Source of the DNA: Agrostemma githago | Taxonomy: Eukaryota > Streptophyta > Magnoliopsida > Caryophyllales > Caryophyllaceae | DNA: 64,000 nt | Direction: 5' to 3' | Assembly (NCBI GenBank): GCA_958450325.1 | Contig: OY288261.1 | Span: forward strand, 11,809,113-11,873,112 | In this document: in pieces, positions 32,561 to 43,102 of the stretch | How the letters are laid out: every line of letters starts with the position of its first letter | Position numbering within the stretch: the stretch's first letter is position 1 | The notes under the pieces: model-generated | What the model saw: only the letters and a program-made list of their open reading frames with translations | What the model was told of the DNA's origin: nothing | The model's database searches: none | Position numbers and translations under genes: made by a program

Positions 32561-34965
32561 TTAAGCAGGGGGAGCTTCTGGGCCAGAGGTAGCAGCCCCT
32601 TCATCCATCCTGCGCATCTGGGCCTCATCCTTAGCGGTATAAAGAGCCCGAAAAGCCTCTTCATCAAAACCTGGGAACATCTCCCTGACAGCCTCCATAA
32701 CCACCCCCAAGCAAGAATTGGCACCATTTACGAAGCCTGCTGACACGGCAGTTTCCACCTCCTGGATTATCTCATCTTTCTCCTTCTGCCACTCCTCAGT
32801 CTTCGCCGCTAAGTCACCGAGAGCCTCCTGAAGAGCCGAATCCGCCTTGGAAAGGCGCTCCCCTAGATCAGCGGCCTTTCTCTTGGCTTGGTCCAACTCG
32901 GCTAAAGCTTTTTTGGCCTGCTCCAGCTCTGCAAAGGCCTGCTTAGCTCTCTTCGATTCCTCCTCCAGGCGGGACACCTCCCGGACCGCCCTCTCACTTT
33001 GAGACCTCCAGTGAGTCACCTGACTCCTGGCCTCCTCCAGCTCGTTCTCCTTTTTTGTCAGCTGATCCTTCAGACCAGCAATAAGAGCAACATCCCTTTC
33101 GACTGTAGTCAGGCGGTCGGAGTTGGCCAAATCCTCGTCACTTAAACGACTAAGGGTCGCCAGCTCAGCAGAGGCCTGAATAACTCTGGCAGTGCGCTGA
33201 ATGTATTGAGTCACCTGATGGGTAGCAGAGTGGACAGTTTTGAGGAGGTGATCCGCCAAAACCGCCCCGGAGTCAGAGAGTAAGGCAGAGACGTCTTGGC
33301 TATCGCCGTCAGCGTAATGGAACTCAGTATTCTCCTCAGAGAAAAGGGTACCAGGAACTCCCTGAGCAAAGCGTTTTGGATCAGGCGTATCAGCCTCCAA
33401 ATCCACCACATGATCTGCATTTGGAGTTCCCCTGCTCCTTTTTCTGATCAGCCCCTTAGGAGTACTTTCTCCAGTCTCTTCAGAGCCAGCAGCCTGCGGC
33501 CCCTGGGGAATCTGAACCCCTGCAAAAGAGCCTCCCTGTTTGCCAGCAGGGAAAGGAGTAACCTCAGAAGCGATCGCCTTTTTCGCAACCGGAGAAGGAG
33601 TGGCTTCAGAGACCGCCGTTTTGGCAGGCGTTGACCTAGGGGGAGCAGGGAGCCTTGGCCTGCTGAACGAAAGGCCCTTCAGATGCTTCATCAGGTTCTT
33701 CTCGCCCTTCTTGAAGTCAGGAGGAAGGGAAGGACGGCTTTGGACAACGTCAAGAGTCTCGGTCAAACCCAAACGCTTCACCTCTCTTTTTGTCCAAAGG
33801 AAGGTAGCAAGGTCTGCAAAGCAAACAGACGACCGGTTAGAAAGGTCATTTAAGAAATAAAAGGCGGGTAAGGAAAAATCATCAGCACTCCTGAACTACC
33901 TTCGTCTAGGCCCGGATTCATGCCCACCCGGGTCAGGTACCTGTCAGTAGCAATGAGCTCCGCATGGGGGAGCCATAATGAAGGACCATACACCCCATGC
34001 TTATCAGTATGGGCAGCAAAATTTTCCACCAAATCCTTGTCTTTCCTGCTCAACTTCACCTCCAAGGCTTTCCCTCCCACGCCAGGGTGATATTCCTCAT
34101 GAGTCTCAAGCCTGGTGTCAACGTGATTCCTGAAATGGCGGGGAATCTTCCACCCTTGGGCGCTGTGCACATAGAGAAAATTGTTTTTCCAATCTCTCAG
34201 GCTGTCCATAGCTGGCCACACCAGAGTATGCCCTTTCTGTCTCAGAAGGGACCAATATCCAGGAGAACCCTCACTCCTAGAAGAAACCATTTGCAGGCCG
34301 ACCATAAATCTTAAAGCGTCAATAGAGGGCTCGGGCATGATGGAACAGGGAGGTCTAAACGTATGAAATTAATGACCTGACAGCCATGGCTGTCAGCTGG
34401 GCAATAGCCACGTTCATCCGCCTGAAAATCTCTTCCAGAGAAGGATGAAGAGGGAAACGAAGACCGAACTCCAAACACTTGTGGTAAACCGCAATACACC
34501 CGTCGGGAGGACAGCATACGGTGTCTTTTTCACCAGGGACGACAATTGTATACCCATCCCCGAAATTATAGAACCGCTCAATCGCGTTGGCAGCATTCTT
34601 CGCAAGAATCAGATCCCGGTTTTGGGGTCAGGGTAATTGCCCAGGGGAACGCGGTACTTGGTTTTGTCTAAGTAATAGGTCCTACCCCTTTCCCGGGGAA
34701 TAAGGGGACCGGAGGTCCTGGAGGGGTCGATCTCCATCGCCTCGTCGTCCGAATCGACAACGTCGTAGGGGGCAGGTTCAGGAGAATTACCGCCCCCACT
34801 ACCCGCCGGGTCCTCCTCCTCGACCGTCCCAAGGCCAACCTCCCTAGAGGAGGAGGCAAGATCCTCCCTACCCTTTTCCCGTTCCTCCTTCCTCAGTGGG
34901 TCGGTAAATGGTAGGATGCGTTCGCGAGTTCTAGACATAGCAACTCTAAGAGGAATGAAAAGCAA
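32561..34965 (-). pseudogene. Antisense gene: gypsy-type 'putative transposon' domain plus coiled coil, frameshifted
   Basis: Read on the minus strand: a start at 34929 or 34965 (MSRTRERILPFTDPL), an acidic segment, then a one-base shift near 34620 into a frame with AERFYNFGDG-like sequence and CPPDGCIAVYHKCLEFGLRF, typical of the putative gypsy-type transposon domain (PF04195 type). It continues through 34338-33886. An intron with GACGAAG|GTAGTTC and TTTGCTTTGCAG|ACC (about 33885-33817) joins in frame to a long coiled coil (32561-33816: heptad-rich LEEESKRAKQAFAELEQAKK). The whole would be about 750 residues. There are also in-frame stops near 34365-34340 in the frame I follow, so at least two lesions. 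Function unknown; such antisense ORFs are recurrent in Tat elements. Confidence 0.6.
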
Positions 34966-34999
34966 GAAATCGAAAAGAAAGGGAGCAAGAGCTGGAAAT

Positions 35000-35530
35000 T
35001 AAAAGTCTAACCTAGGGTCGGCCGCCGATGGAATGAAAGCTTGAAAGAGAAATCTCCCAGAGAAACGGGGGTACGAAGGAAGGCTCGAGTTATCACACCG
35101 GAAGGTTTGCATAAGAAAAGAAAGGAAGTTTGAAAAGAAAAAGAGAAGAGGAATGAGTGACAGATTGCTTTTATAGGAGGAAAGGCAGACGAAGAGTCGC
35201 CAACCCTCGAAAATCCGCCCAAGGGCTACTGTCCACATGTCGTACTCTCAAAAGTCAGCCCCTTGTAGCTTCCCAAGGGTAGCCTCGAGAAGACCAAAGG
35301 ATGTCAGAGGATCGATCACCCTGTGACGTCCTCCCTCCATTCAAATAATAATAATAAAAACAAAAAACAAATAATAACAAATAATAAAAATGCCGCATAT
35401 AAACAAGCTGCCTGATTTTTTCATTAAATCAAAGAAAACCCGAAAAATGGGCAAGTTATATCCCATACAGGCAAGAAGTACAAAAAGAGCCCCTGTTTCT
35501 GGCTCACCACGCCTGCATCCCTCGGGCGGG
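35000..35530. other. Spacer between the two antisense ORFs
   Basis: No gene is supported. On the minus strand a sequence GCTTTTATAGGAGG... is not obvious, but plus-strand TTTTATAGGAGG at 35170 and an AAT-rich run at 35345-35390 are visible. It would include the promoter side of the 34965 antisense gene. Confidence 0.35.
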
Positions 35531-35531
35531 C

Positions 35532-36118
35532 CTAATCATCATCAAAGCCTGGGGAATAGTCCCCAGGGCTGTGGCACCCCCCTGCATCGGATCCCCAGTC
35601 CCAGTCGCCAGAATCCCTGAAGGGGTCTGCAGAGTCATCATCGTCACCCCGACCAGAGGAGTAACCCTGGCCGTCACTATCGCCGGAATCCCGGCTACTA
35701 ATATCCAGTCCCTACCATAAGGGACTGTTTCAGTATCATCACAGGAGCCGCAGCCCACTTTCCTCCTCAAGGGAGAAGAAGGGCCCGACTCAGGAGAAGA
35801 AGCCAACTCTGAGCAGTCAGAGTCAAACTGCTCAGGGTGTAGCCATGAAAAACACTCATGGCACCCCCTGTCGAAACAACCCCCGCCCTGGGGGCAGCGC
35901 CTGTATTTCGGGGCGGCTGGAGAAGTCTGCTGAGTGCGCTTGCCCGCCCTGACAAGAGTCCTCCTCCTGAGCCTCCTGCGAAGTCGAGCGCAGGGCTGTC
36001 GGCTACGGTGCAGAATAAGAAAAGACGTCATAGGGTACCTTAGCTTCCAACGCCCCCTAAAGCGACGAGTCACCACGCGAACCCCTTGGCAAAAAAGTAC
36101 TTTGGTAATCCACGACAT
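35532..36118 (-). pseudogene. Second antisense ORF, Cys-containing with acidic tail, frameshifted
   Basis: From the methionine at 36118 (MSWITKVLFCQGVRVVTRRF) a basic region is followed by CPQGGGCFDRGCHECF, a possible metal-binding Cys cluster, and an acidic/Ser segment. Around 35710 the sensible reading switches frame: the new frame gives an acidic repeat-like tail (DSGDSDGQGYSSGRGDDDD) ending in Asp residues and TAG at 35532. One indel would explain this. I do not recognise the protein. It lies directly before the 3' LTR on the opposite strand. Confidence 0.4.
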
Positions 36119-36469
36119 TTTCTTTGAAAGAAGAAGAAAAGAAGGTTGGAGATGGGTCGTGAAAGTGGCAAAGGAAGTGCAATTTATACGAAAAGGGAGG
36201 CCAAGACATTAAATGGCGCCCCAACTACTTTTACAGGGGGCACGGCCAATCAGCGCACCCGCACGCTGCCCAAAAATCCACTGGGTATAGAAAGCAATCA
36301 TGACCAAAAGACAATTAAACTCTTGACATGCCCAATACAGAAGATTCTCCCCCTTCGGGAATACGCGAACGCATTAAATGCAGTGGTAAAGCCACAAGTC
36401 AACTACTCACCATCAAGAGTCCACCTGCCAAGGAGAAGCCTTACTTCCCCCCGGCCGGTGAGGGCCAAT
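36119..36469. other. 3' untranslated end of the Tat element
   Basis: No gene is supported. It ends CCGGCCGGTGAGGGCCAAT before the LTR; the purine run GGTGAGGG is a weak candidate polypurine tract. Confidence 0.4.
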
Positions 36470-37168
36470 TGATGAGGGTCGAGAGCCTGCACCGGGTCGC
36501 CCGCCTAGCAGGCCCCGCAAAGACCCAACCTGGGAATCGAAGAGTCTGCCCAGCAGGCCGTCGAGATAAGACACCAGGGTTTCCTCTATGAACGTAACTC
36601 CGAGAAGGCCGCCTGTCCAGAAGGGTAAGGCGACCAGCTGGGGAGGGCCTGTAGACGCCCCATGTTCGCCTGTCCCCAGGCGACCTCCCCCCCGAGTAGG
36701 GCAGGGGTTACCAGGGGCCTCTCCGTCTTTCTGCCTAAGGTAAAAGGGAATGGGTGGATAAAACAGGTCCACGTGTTACCTTGACATCCACCCATTCTCC
36801 CGCTCTTTTCCCCCTCCACTTCTCTCTCTTGTGGGAAGGTATAAATACCCACTCATTTCCCACTTAGAGAGGGTGGGATTTTCTCTCTCTAGACTCTTAC
36901 TCCTAAAAACGCCGCCTAGTTCCTCACGAGCTAGGTTCATCAAGGCATTCCACGGACTAACTTAGGCATCGAAGAGGGTTCCCTCGGACAACCTCTGGGG
37001 CCCTGTGCGTTCATTGTGCAGGGAGCAGGCCAACTCCGCCGGGAAGGTCCGATCATAGGAGAATGAGGAAGGAGAGGTTTAAGGAAGTCAAGAGATCCAA
37101 TATTTGTTAACATTCCGATTATACGACCCGGATCCAAGACCGGGTTAATTGTTTCCGTGACCGGAACA
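36470..37168 (+). repeat. 3' LTR, 699 bp
   Basis: The same length as the 5' LTR, TG...CA ends, TATAAATA at 36840-36847. Followed directly by TATAT, matching the left flank. Confidence 0.93.
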
Positions 37169-37181
37169 TATATATATAGAA

Positions 37182-38601
37182 AAGGGATCAAGGGAGTTTG
37201 GGTAAAAGTGGGAATTTGGGAAGTTGTGTTTATGGCCCTTGATTTGGGTTGGATGGATGGCCTAGATTAATCACAATAAAAATAAAAATAAAAAAATAAG
37301 AAAAAGAGGAGATGAAGTGCGTGGAATGACTAGCAGCAGGCAGCAGCAGACAGGAGCAGAGCAACAGCAGGTAAAGCAGATCACTCTCACTCAATCTTTC
37401 ATCATTTCCATCACCAAAAGTCACCTTCTTTCTCTCAATTGCTCACCATTCGCAGCGCAATCTTTCACCAAAATTCACTTTCTTTCTCTCAATCTTTCAC
37501 CAAAATTCACTCTCTCACTAAAATTCAAAAATTCATCCTATTGCTCACCATTTCATTTCATTAAAATTCAAAATTCATCCCAAGTCAATATTCATCTCCT
37601 TATTTATACTATCATGCAAAATAACTGAACCCTAATTCGTAATCTGTTCTACATGTACATGCTCCAATGGTGCTGTTTCTTGAAGATTCATCTGTGCTCC
37701 AGTCGAAAATTCTTGTTCAACTTGCAGGAGGTAAGATGAGTACATACATATATATTTGGTATCTTGCATTTCGAATTCCATTTTTTTGTTTGGTTTGTTA
37801 ATTTCAAAAGTTATACAGTTGTAATGTCACAACCACACTCTATATGATGGATAGTCGCACAGTTATAACGTGGTAGTCACACTTAATATGATAGACAGTC
37901 GCACAGTTACAACCACACTCTATATGATGGACAGTCGCACAGTTATAACGTGGTAGTCACACTTAATATGCAAGACAGTCACACGTTCCACGTCGTTGTA
38001 GCTTTTCTGCTGTAGATGTAGTTGTATTATGTGAAGTTCCAGTTGTATTATTCCAAATATTGGTGCTGGTAAGACTGATATATTTATTACGTTACATTCA
38101 TTATCCACACGTCCCACCATTGTTATGTTTATTATTGTTATTTTTTTTTTGTCGAGTATTGTACTTATAGTTCTTATGCGTTGTCGAGTATTTATTATAG
38201 TTTAACCCATGCAACTTATATCACGTGATTATTTCCAACTATTTCTAACTAGTTTTTAGAAAAATCATGCTGTTATATGAGCAATGCCACAGTCGCTGTT
38301 GAGAAAGGTCACATTTCATGAAGGTTAGAGATGAATGCATGCGTTGCAAGATTGATAGCGTGTAATATAGGGATTCTTTTTATCGACAGCAGTTTAACCC
38401 ATGCAACTTATTATATCACGTGATTGTACACCTCAATACGTGTGACTATGCAACTCATAGCATGTGATTGTACACATCAACATGTGTGACTATGCCAAGT
38501 GAACTTTGTGATTATTTCTAACTATTTCTAAGTAGTTTTTAGTGTGTAATATATTGTTCCAACCACTGATAGTGTTTTTTGTTTTTATTGTTCCAACCTA
38601 T
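37182..38601. other. 5' end of the large MULE before the transposase gene
   Basis: After the terminal repeat comes a CACCAAAATTCACTTTC-like repeated stretch (about 37400-37580) that looks like an untranslated leader. A possible first exon/donor lies at AGGAG|GTAAGATG near 37730. From 37820 the words GTCGCACAGTTATAACGTGG and GTGATTGTACAC recur. No coding frame is convincing. Confidence 0.45.
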
Positions 38602-41270
38602 ATGCCAGCGGAAGACACAGTGATTGTTCCTTACGTAGGGCAGAAGTTCGCGGACATCGATGGAGCATTCAAGTTTTATCAAGCTTACGCATTTTATCTT
38701 GGTTTCGAGGCGAAGAGGTACACGACAACTAGATCATTTGATGGTTCGATCAAGAAGAAATTGTTGGCTTGTAACAAGGAGGGCAAAACAGCCAGCCAGA
38801 GCATGGTGAAGCTGTCGAGCACCGGAGAGAAGGAGGGGCAAGAGTATGTGGGATCGTACGAACCCAAAAGGATTACGAAGGCGACGAGGACGCAATGTGG
38901 AGCAAGAATTAGGCTCTGTGCAATGGTCGGGGGGTTTTATATTGAAGAGTTCATCGAGGAACACAACCACGATCTTGTGATGGTTAAGGACCGAGAGTTT
39001 CAAAAGTCATCTCGATATTTATCAAGATATCACAAGGAGATGATCGTTTGTAACTCGAGGGTGCGTAATGTATGTCAACAATGTTGTTAGTGTATGGTTG
39101 ACTGCTAACTCTGCGCGACTAATGCAGTTGCAATTTTGTGTGTGCAGCTGAAGATTGGGGCGACTCGGACATACAGGATGTGCAAGGAGTTGTCGGGCGG
39201 ATATCAGAATATCGGAGCATCGTCGGTTGATTTCAAGAACTGGGGGAGGGACGTCAAGTGCTTCGTCCACGAGCAGGATGGTCAGTTGTTCATAGACCGG
39301 TTCAAGAGTTTGAGGGACAGTCAGGAGGATTTCTACTTTGACTACGATGTGGATACAGACGGGAGCTTACGTAGGGTCATTTGGGTGGATGGTGCAGCTC
39401 GAAGGAACTACGCGGCATTCGGGGATGCAATTTCTTTCGACCCAACGTACGGAACCAACGTGTATTCCATGGTGTTCACACCGTTCACTGGCATGGACAA
39501 CCACAAACGGTCTGTCATGTTCTGTGGGGCGTTGTTATTTAAGGAGGACTACGAGTCATTTACATGGGTCCTCTCCCGGTTTCTGGAGGCCATGGGCGGG
39601 AAGGAACCGTGTTATATCATTACAGACCAGGATCCCGGAATTTTAAAAGCCGTCCCGGAAATATTCAAAGCAGCGCACCAACGGTGCTGCACGTGGCACA
39701 TCATGAACAAGGTTCCAGCAAAGTACGGCAGATCAAGAGAGGAGGCCTCAGAATTCGTAAAAGCCCTCAATGCAATTATATGGGACGATGACATCGAGGC
39801 GTCGGAGTTCGACGACAGGTGGAGGCGGATCATGATTGACCATGATGCTGTTGGGATCGAATGGTTCGAAAATATGTTCGAAGACAGGAGCAAATGGGTC
39901 GCCGTGCATTGCAGGGAAGTGAGGATGTCCGGAATTATGAGGACAACGTAGAGATCAGAGAGCGAGAACAGTTTCTTCAAAAAGTTTGAAGACAACAATG
40001 GTACGTTGGTCCAATTCTGGATGCGTTTCGAAAGTGCGATGGACCAACAGAGGCACATGCAGAAGAGGCTAGACAACGATAACCGGCAGCCATGCCCCAA
40101 AATTGGATCGACGAATCCGATTGAGAGCCACGCGGCAAGGGTGTACACGCACGTGGCTTTTGCACACTTTCAGGAAGAGGTTAAGTTTTCGCTCTACACA
40201 TGCAGCGTCCGTGGGTATCAGGAGAAGGACGGGATCGAAGCGACAACAGTACTGGACTCCATCTGGGACCGCAACTACATTGTTGAATACAGCCCAGGTA
40301 CTGGCATAGAAAGTCATTGTCCATGTCGTGTAGCCATAGTCACATAGCCTGACTATATGATCCAAACATAACGAGTTTTATTCCATAATTCATTGAATGT
40401 GACTATACACAATAAAGAGTGCGACTCTGGAATGCGGTGCGTGTGATTGTACAACGCAATTCGTTTGACTCTGCGATGTAAGGACTGTGACTATGCAGCA
40501 TAACGGGTGTGACTGTATTCTGTCAAGGTTGTGATCATACCTTTAGAAAGCCACATCCTGTACGTTGCGTAGCCACTGTCCGTACGGTCAGGAGTCACAC
40601 TCTTTATGTGTTTCTTAATGCACTCGCAGGTACCTGTGAGATCAGCTGTACTTGCAGGAAGTTCGGTCGGTATGGAATTCTTTGCAGGCATGCCATTTGG
40701 ATATACTCTTCGAAAGGACGGGAGACGATCCCGGAACGGTATGTGGCATGTAGATGGACAAGGGATGCTCTACGTAATGTTAATGCGTGTCCCCTGTCAG
40801 AGAGTCGACTAAGCGATGATAAGGCTGTTACAGTCACGAGGCTATTTTCGGAGTTCTATGAGACCGTCTGTCATGTCAGCAAAATGGGTAAGGAAGACGT
40901 TAGTAATCTAGCTGACGTCATTCGCGACTTCAGGTCCGATATTGCCCTTGCTGGCCCTTGTAGCAAGACGCAAGAATTAGAGGAGATCCTCGGCTGTACG
41001 AGCGCAATTGAAATAACCATATTGCCCCCGAAGAAAGCCAAGAACAAGGGCAGTGGGAAGCGGATTCTTTCTTCTAAGGCGAAGGCTGCTGCAATTGCCG
41101 CCAAGCCTAAACGGCTGTGTAAGAACTGCAAGAGGATGGGTCACCATGACAAGAGGAACTGCCCCAACCCATTTGCTGAGTACCCACCGATTGCTGACTT
41201 ATCTGTCGATGTTGAGGAGGAGGAGGAGGATGAGGACCCGGCAGGGATTGCCGAGGAGGATTGCTCATGA
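38602..41270 (+). pseudogene. FAR1/FHY3-like MULE transposase, three exons, one in-frame TAG
   Basis: Exons 38602-39060, 39148-40297 and 40630-41270; splice sites CGAGG|GTGCGT...GTGCAG|CTG and CCCAG|GTACTG...CGCAG|GTACC. Joined length is 750 codons including the stop. Exon 1 encodes the FAR1 zinc-binding DNA domain (YVGQKFADIDGAFKFYQ ... EEFIEEHNHDLV). Exon 2 has the MULE core with ISFDPTYGTN and IITDQDPGI. Exon 3 has the SWIM finger (CTCRKFGRYGILCRH) and a C-terminal CCHC knuckle (CKNCKRMGHHDKRNC). A single TAG at 39949-39951 sits where relatives have Gln (T-Q-R-S-E-S), fitting CAG to TAG. A host FAR1 gene is unlikely given the terminal repeats around it. Function: binds terminal repeats and cuts them. 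Confidence 0.85.
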
Positions 41271-42148
41271 ATATCATATGTTACTTAGGAACATTCTTTT
41301 TGGGAACACAAAGGTGTCGACGTTTGAAATTGTCAAGGTCCGTGACATTGCTTTCGTATATTGCGGACCTCAATCATTTCTAATATGGTGTAAGTCGTAG
41401 ATCATGGGGGGCTTTTTTTATTCTTTTGTGAAACATAAAGACTTGGCGGCATTTGAAATGGTCAAGGTCCGTGATTTTGTTTACGTCTATTGCGGACCTT
41501 AATTATTTCTAATATGGCGTAGTCGTAAAGCATGGGGGGTCCGTAAAATTGGTTTTGTTTTTTGGATTGTAAGAATACATTGAGGAACGTAGTCGTTTTC
41601 ATTCTGGAATGCATCATCTTTGGCTACAAATACAGTTGTACAGGAACATTATGCCCTTAATATTTGGTTGACATGAAACAAGTGAGTGTGATTATTCAAC
41701 GCAATGAGTGCGACTTTACAGTAGGCAGTGCGTGACTGTAGAACAAGAGGTGGAGTGTGATTGTAATTATGGGAGTGTGATTGTACAAGGCAATGACTGT
41801 GATTGTACAATACACTGCCTGTGATTCTTCAAAATGAAGTTAGAAATCTAAACCATGTTTAGTGTGACTATAAAACTTGTGAACTGTGACTATACACCAT
41901 GTGTCTGTACATTAGAAAAATAGCAAAGGAAATAGCGAAATAGCGATGGAAATATTTGTACATTAGAAAAAGTCCATCTTTTACACAACATATAATACTT
42001 GCATACCATTAAACGCCGAAAACATTCTACGACATAATGCGGAAAACATCCATTACATACCATTTAAACGCTACATTTTAACATTCATTAGAACTTAAAA
42101 CACATAAAAAAGTTCGTTACTAAACGCTACATCTTAATCCATACATAC
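41271..42148. other. Spacer with GTGTGACT words after the transposase gene
   Basis: A near duplicate of about 120 bp is present: GTCAAGGTCCGTGAC...TATTGCGGACCT at 41329 and again at 41462. From 41680 words such as GAGTGTGATTGTACAA recur. No gene is seen. Confidence 0.5.
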
Positions 42149-42427
42149 TTAACCTTCGTACTTTTTAAGCATCTCCTTCAAGTTGGCCAAGTCGCGCTGG
42201 AACTTCTTCCTTTGGCGGGAACAGTACATAGACCTCTTCATGAAGAACTGGATGCAGTTATCCAGTTCTGCCTCTTTATGTGTATCGCCAATGGACGCTA
42301 CGAAGTTCCTCGTGTCAACTGCAGTTGCTGCTTGCTGCACGGCCTTTAATTCAGTGGACATAGCGGTATTCAATAAACCCTCGTACTCCTCGATCAATTT
42401 TCTGATTTTTTCTATCTTGCTTGCCAT
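42149..42427 (-). CDS. Small coiled-coil protein of the MULE (92 aa)
   Basis: Minus-strand frame from the methionine at 42427 (MASKIEKIRKLIEEYEGLL); an upstream in-frame methionine exists at 42463. It is Lys/Glu-rich with heptad-like leucines at both ends (LIEEYEGLL ... LANLKEMLKKY) and a short Cys-containing basic centre (MKRSMYCSRQRKKF). No introns, no stop. I do not recognise a family. It lies 3' to both large genes, between convergent transcription units, and it may be an element-encoded accessory protein. A TATA-like CTATAAATACCAACGCC stretch on the minus strand (about 42483-42467) lies some 45 bp upstream, supporting expression. Confidence 0.5.
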   Translation of the reverse strand: MASKIEKIRKLIEEYEGLLNTAMSTELKAVQQAATAVDTRNFVASIGDTHKEAELDNCIQFFMKRSMYCSRQRKKFQRDLANLKEMLKKYEG

Positions 42428-42463
42428 TTTTTTGTAAGTTTGAAGTGGTGGAGTTGTGAACAT

Positions 42464-43102
42464 AGGGCGTTGGTATTTATAGAGGGGGGGGGGCAGTAAA
42501 TAGGGGGTTGAAAATGCATGGGTTAGGCAGTAAAGATGGGGTGAAAATTGAATAGGTTAGGTGGGGGTGAAAATTTAATGGGTTAGGTGGGGTGTTTATC
42601 CTCATAAATTAATTAGGGTAAGGAGTTTGAGGTGGGTGTTTGTGTTTGTCAATGCTTCATTGAGACTCACAAACATCCCTTCACAGTTACGTCGGTTTTT
42701 AACATTCGTCGCCGACATCGTTTTTTTGAACTTTTTTACGATTATTTCGCTATATAATTTACAATGTATTTCACGAACCATGCGTCGGAAAACCAATATT
42801 TTGTTTAGGATATATGTGGCGATTCAAATTGCATCTTATGAATTATTTAAACTGAAAGAAAATGGATGGTGACATATGTGGGGTGATTAAGTTAAATTAA
42901 TCCAGTGAATTTAGTTAATTTGTGGTTGTCTGTCATGACTCTGCAGGAGTTTGTCTGTGACTGTGAGTCAGAAGTTGCGTGACTGTATTATATCGCACAT
43001 GCGACCCTGATACTGAGTTGTCATTCATTTGATACTTAGAAGATACTCGGAAATGAGATTTTTTCTATGTTCACAAAAAAGTGTTTTTACTTCACTACAC
43101 AT
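42464..43102. other. Spacer between the coiled-coil gene and the Ulp1 gene
   Basis: Contains G-rich runs (about 42484-42494) and repeats of 'GGTTAGG..GGGGTGAAAAT' near 42500-42590. No gene is supported; short open frames are chance. Confidence 0.4.

Larger units (their letters stand above)
24993..37168 (+). mobile_element. Complete Tat-lineage LTR retrotransposon (12.2 kb) in a TA tract
   Basis: Two 699-bp LTRs with TG...CA ends (24993-25691, 36470-37168), a primer site directly after the left LTR, gag-protease-RT-RH-aRNH-integrase in plus orientation, a five-copy tandem repeat and antisense ORFs before the right LTR, and matching TATAT flanks. I count about 13 differences between the LTRs, close to 1.9 percent. 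The coding region has at least three disabling lesions, so it is now inactive. It landed in the TA repeat that joined two MULE-type elements and thereby separated them by 12 kb. Confidence 0.92.

Noticed and set aside
38602..41270. Host FAR1/FHY3 transcription factor
   Set aside because: It lies inside terminal inverted repeats with TA flanks, has a C-terminal CCHC knuckle and is beside MULE cargo genes.
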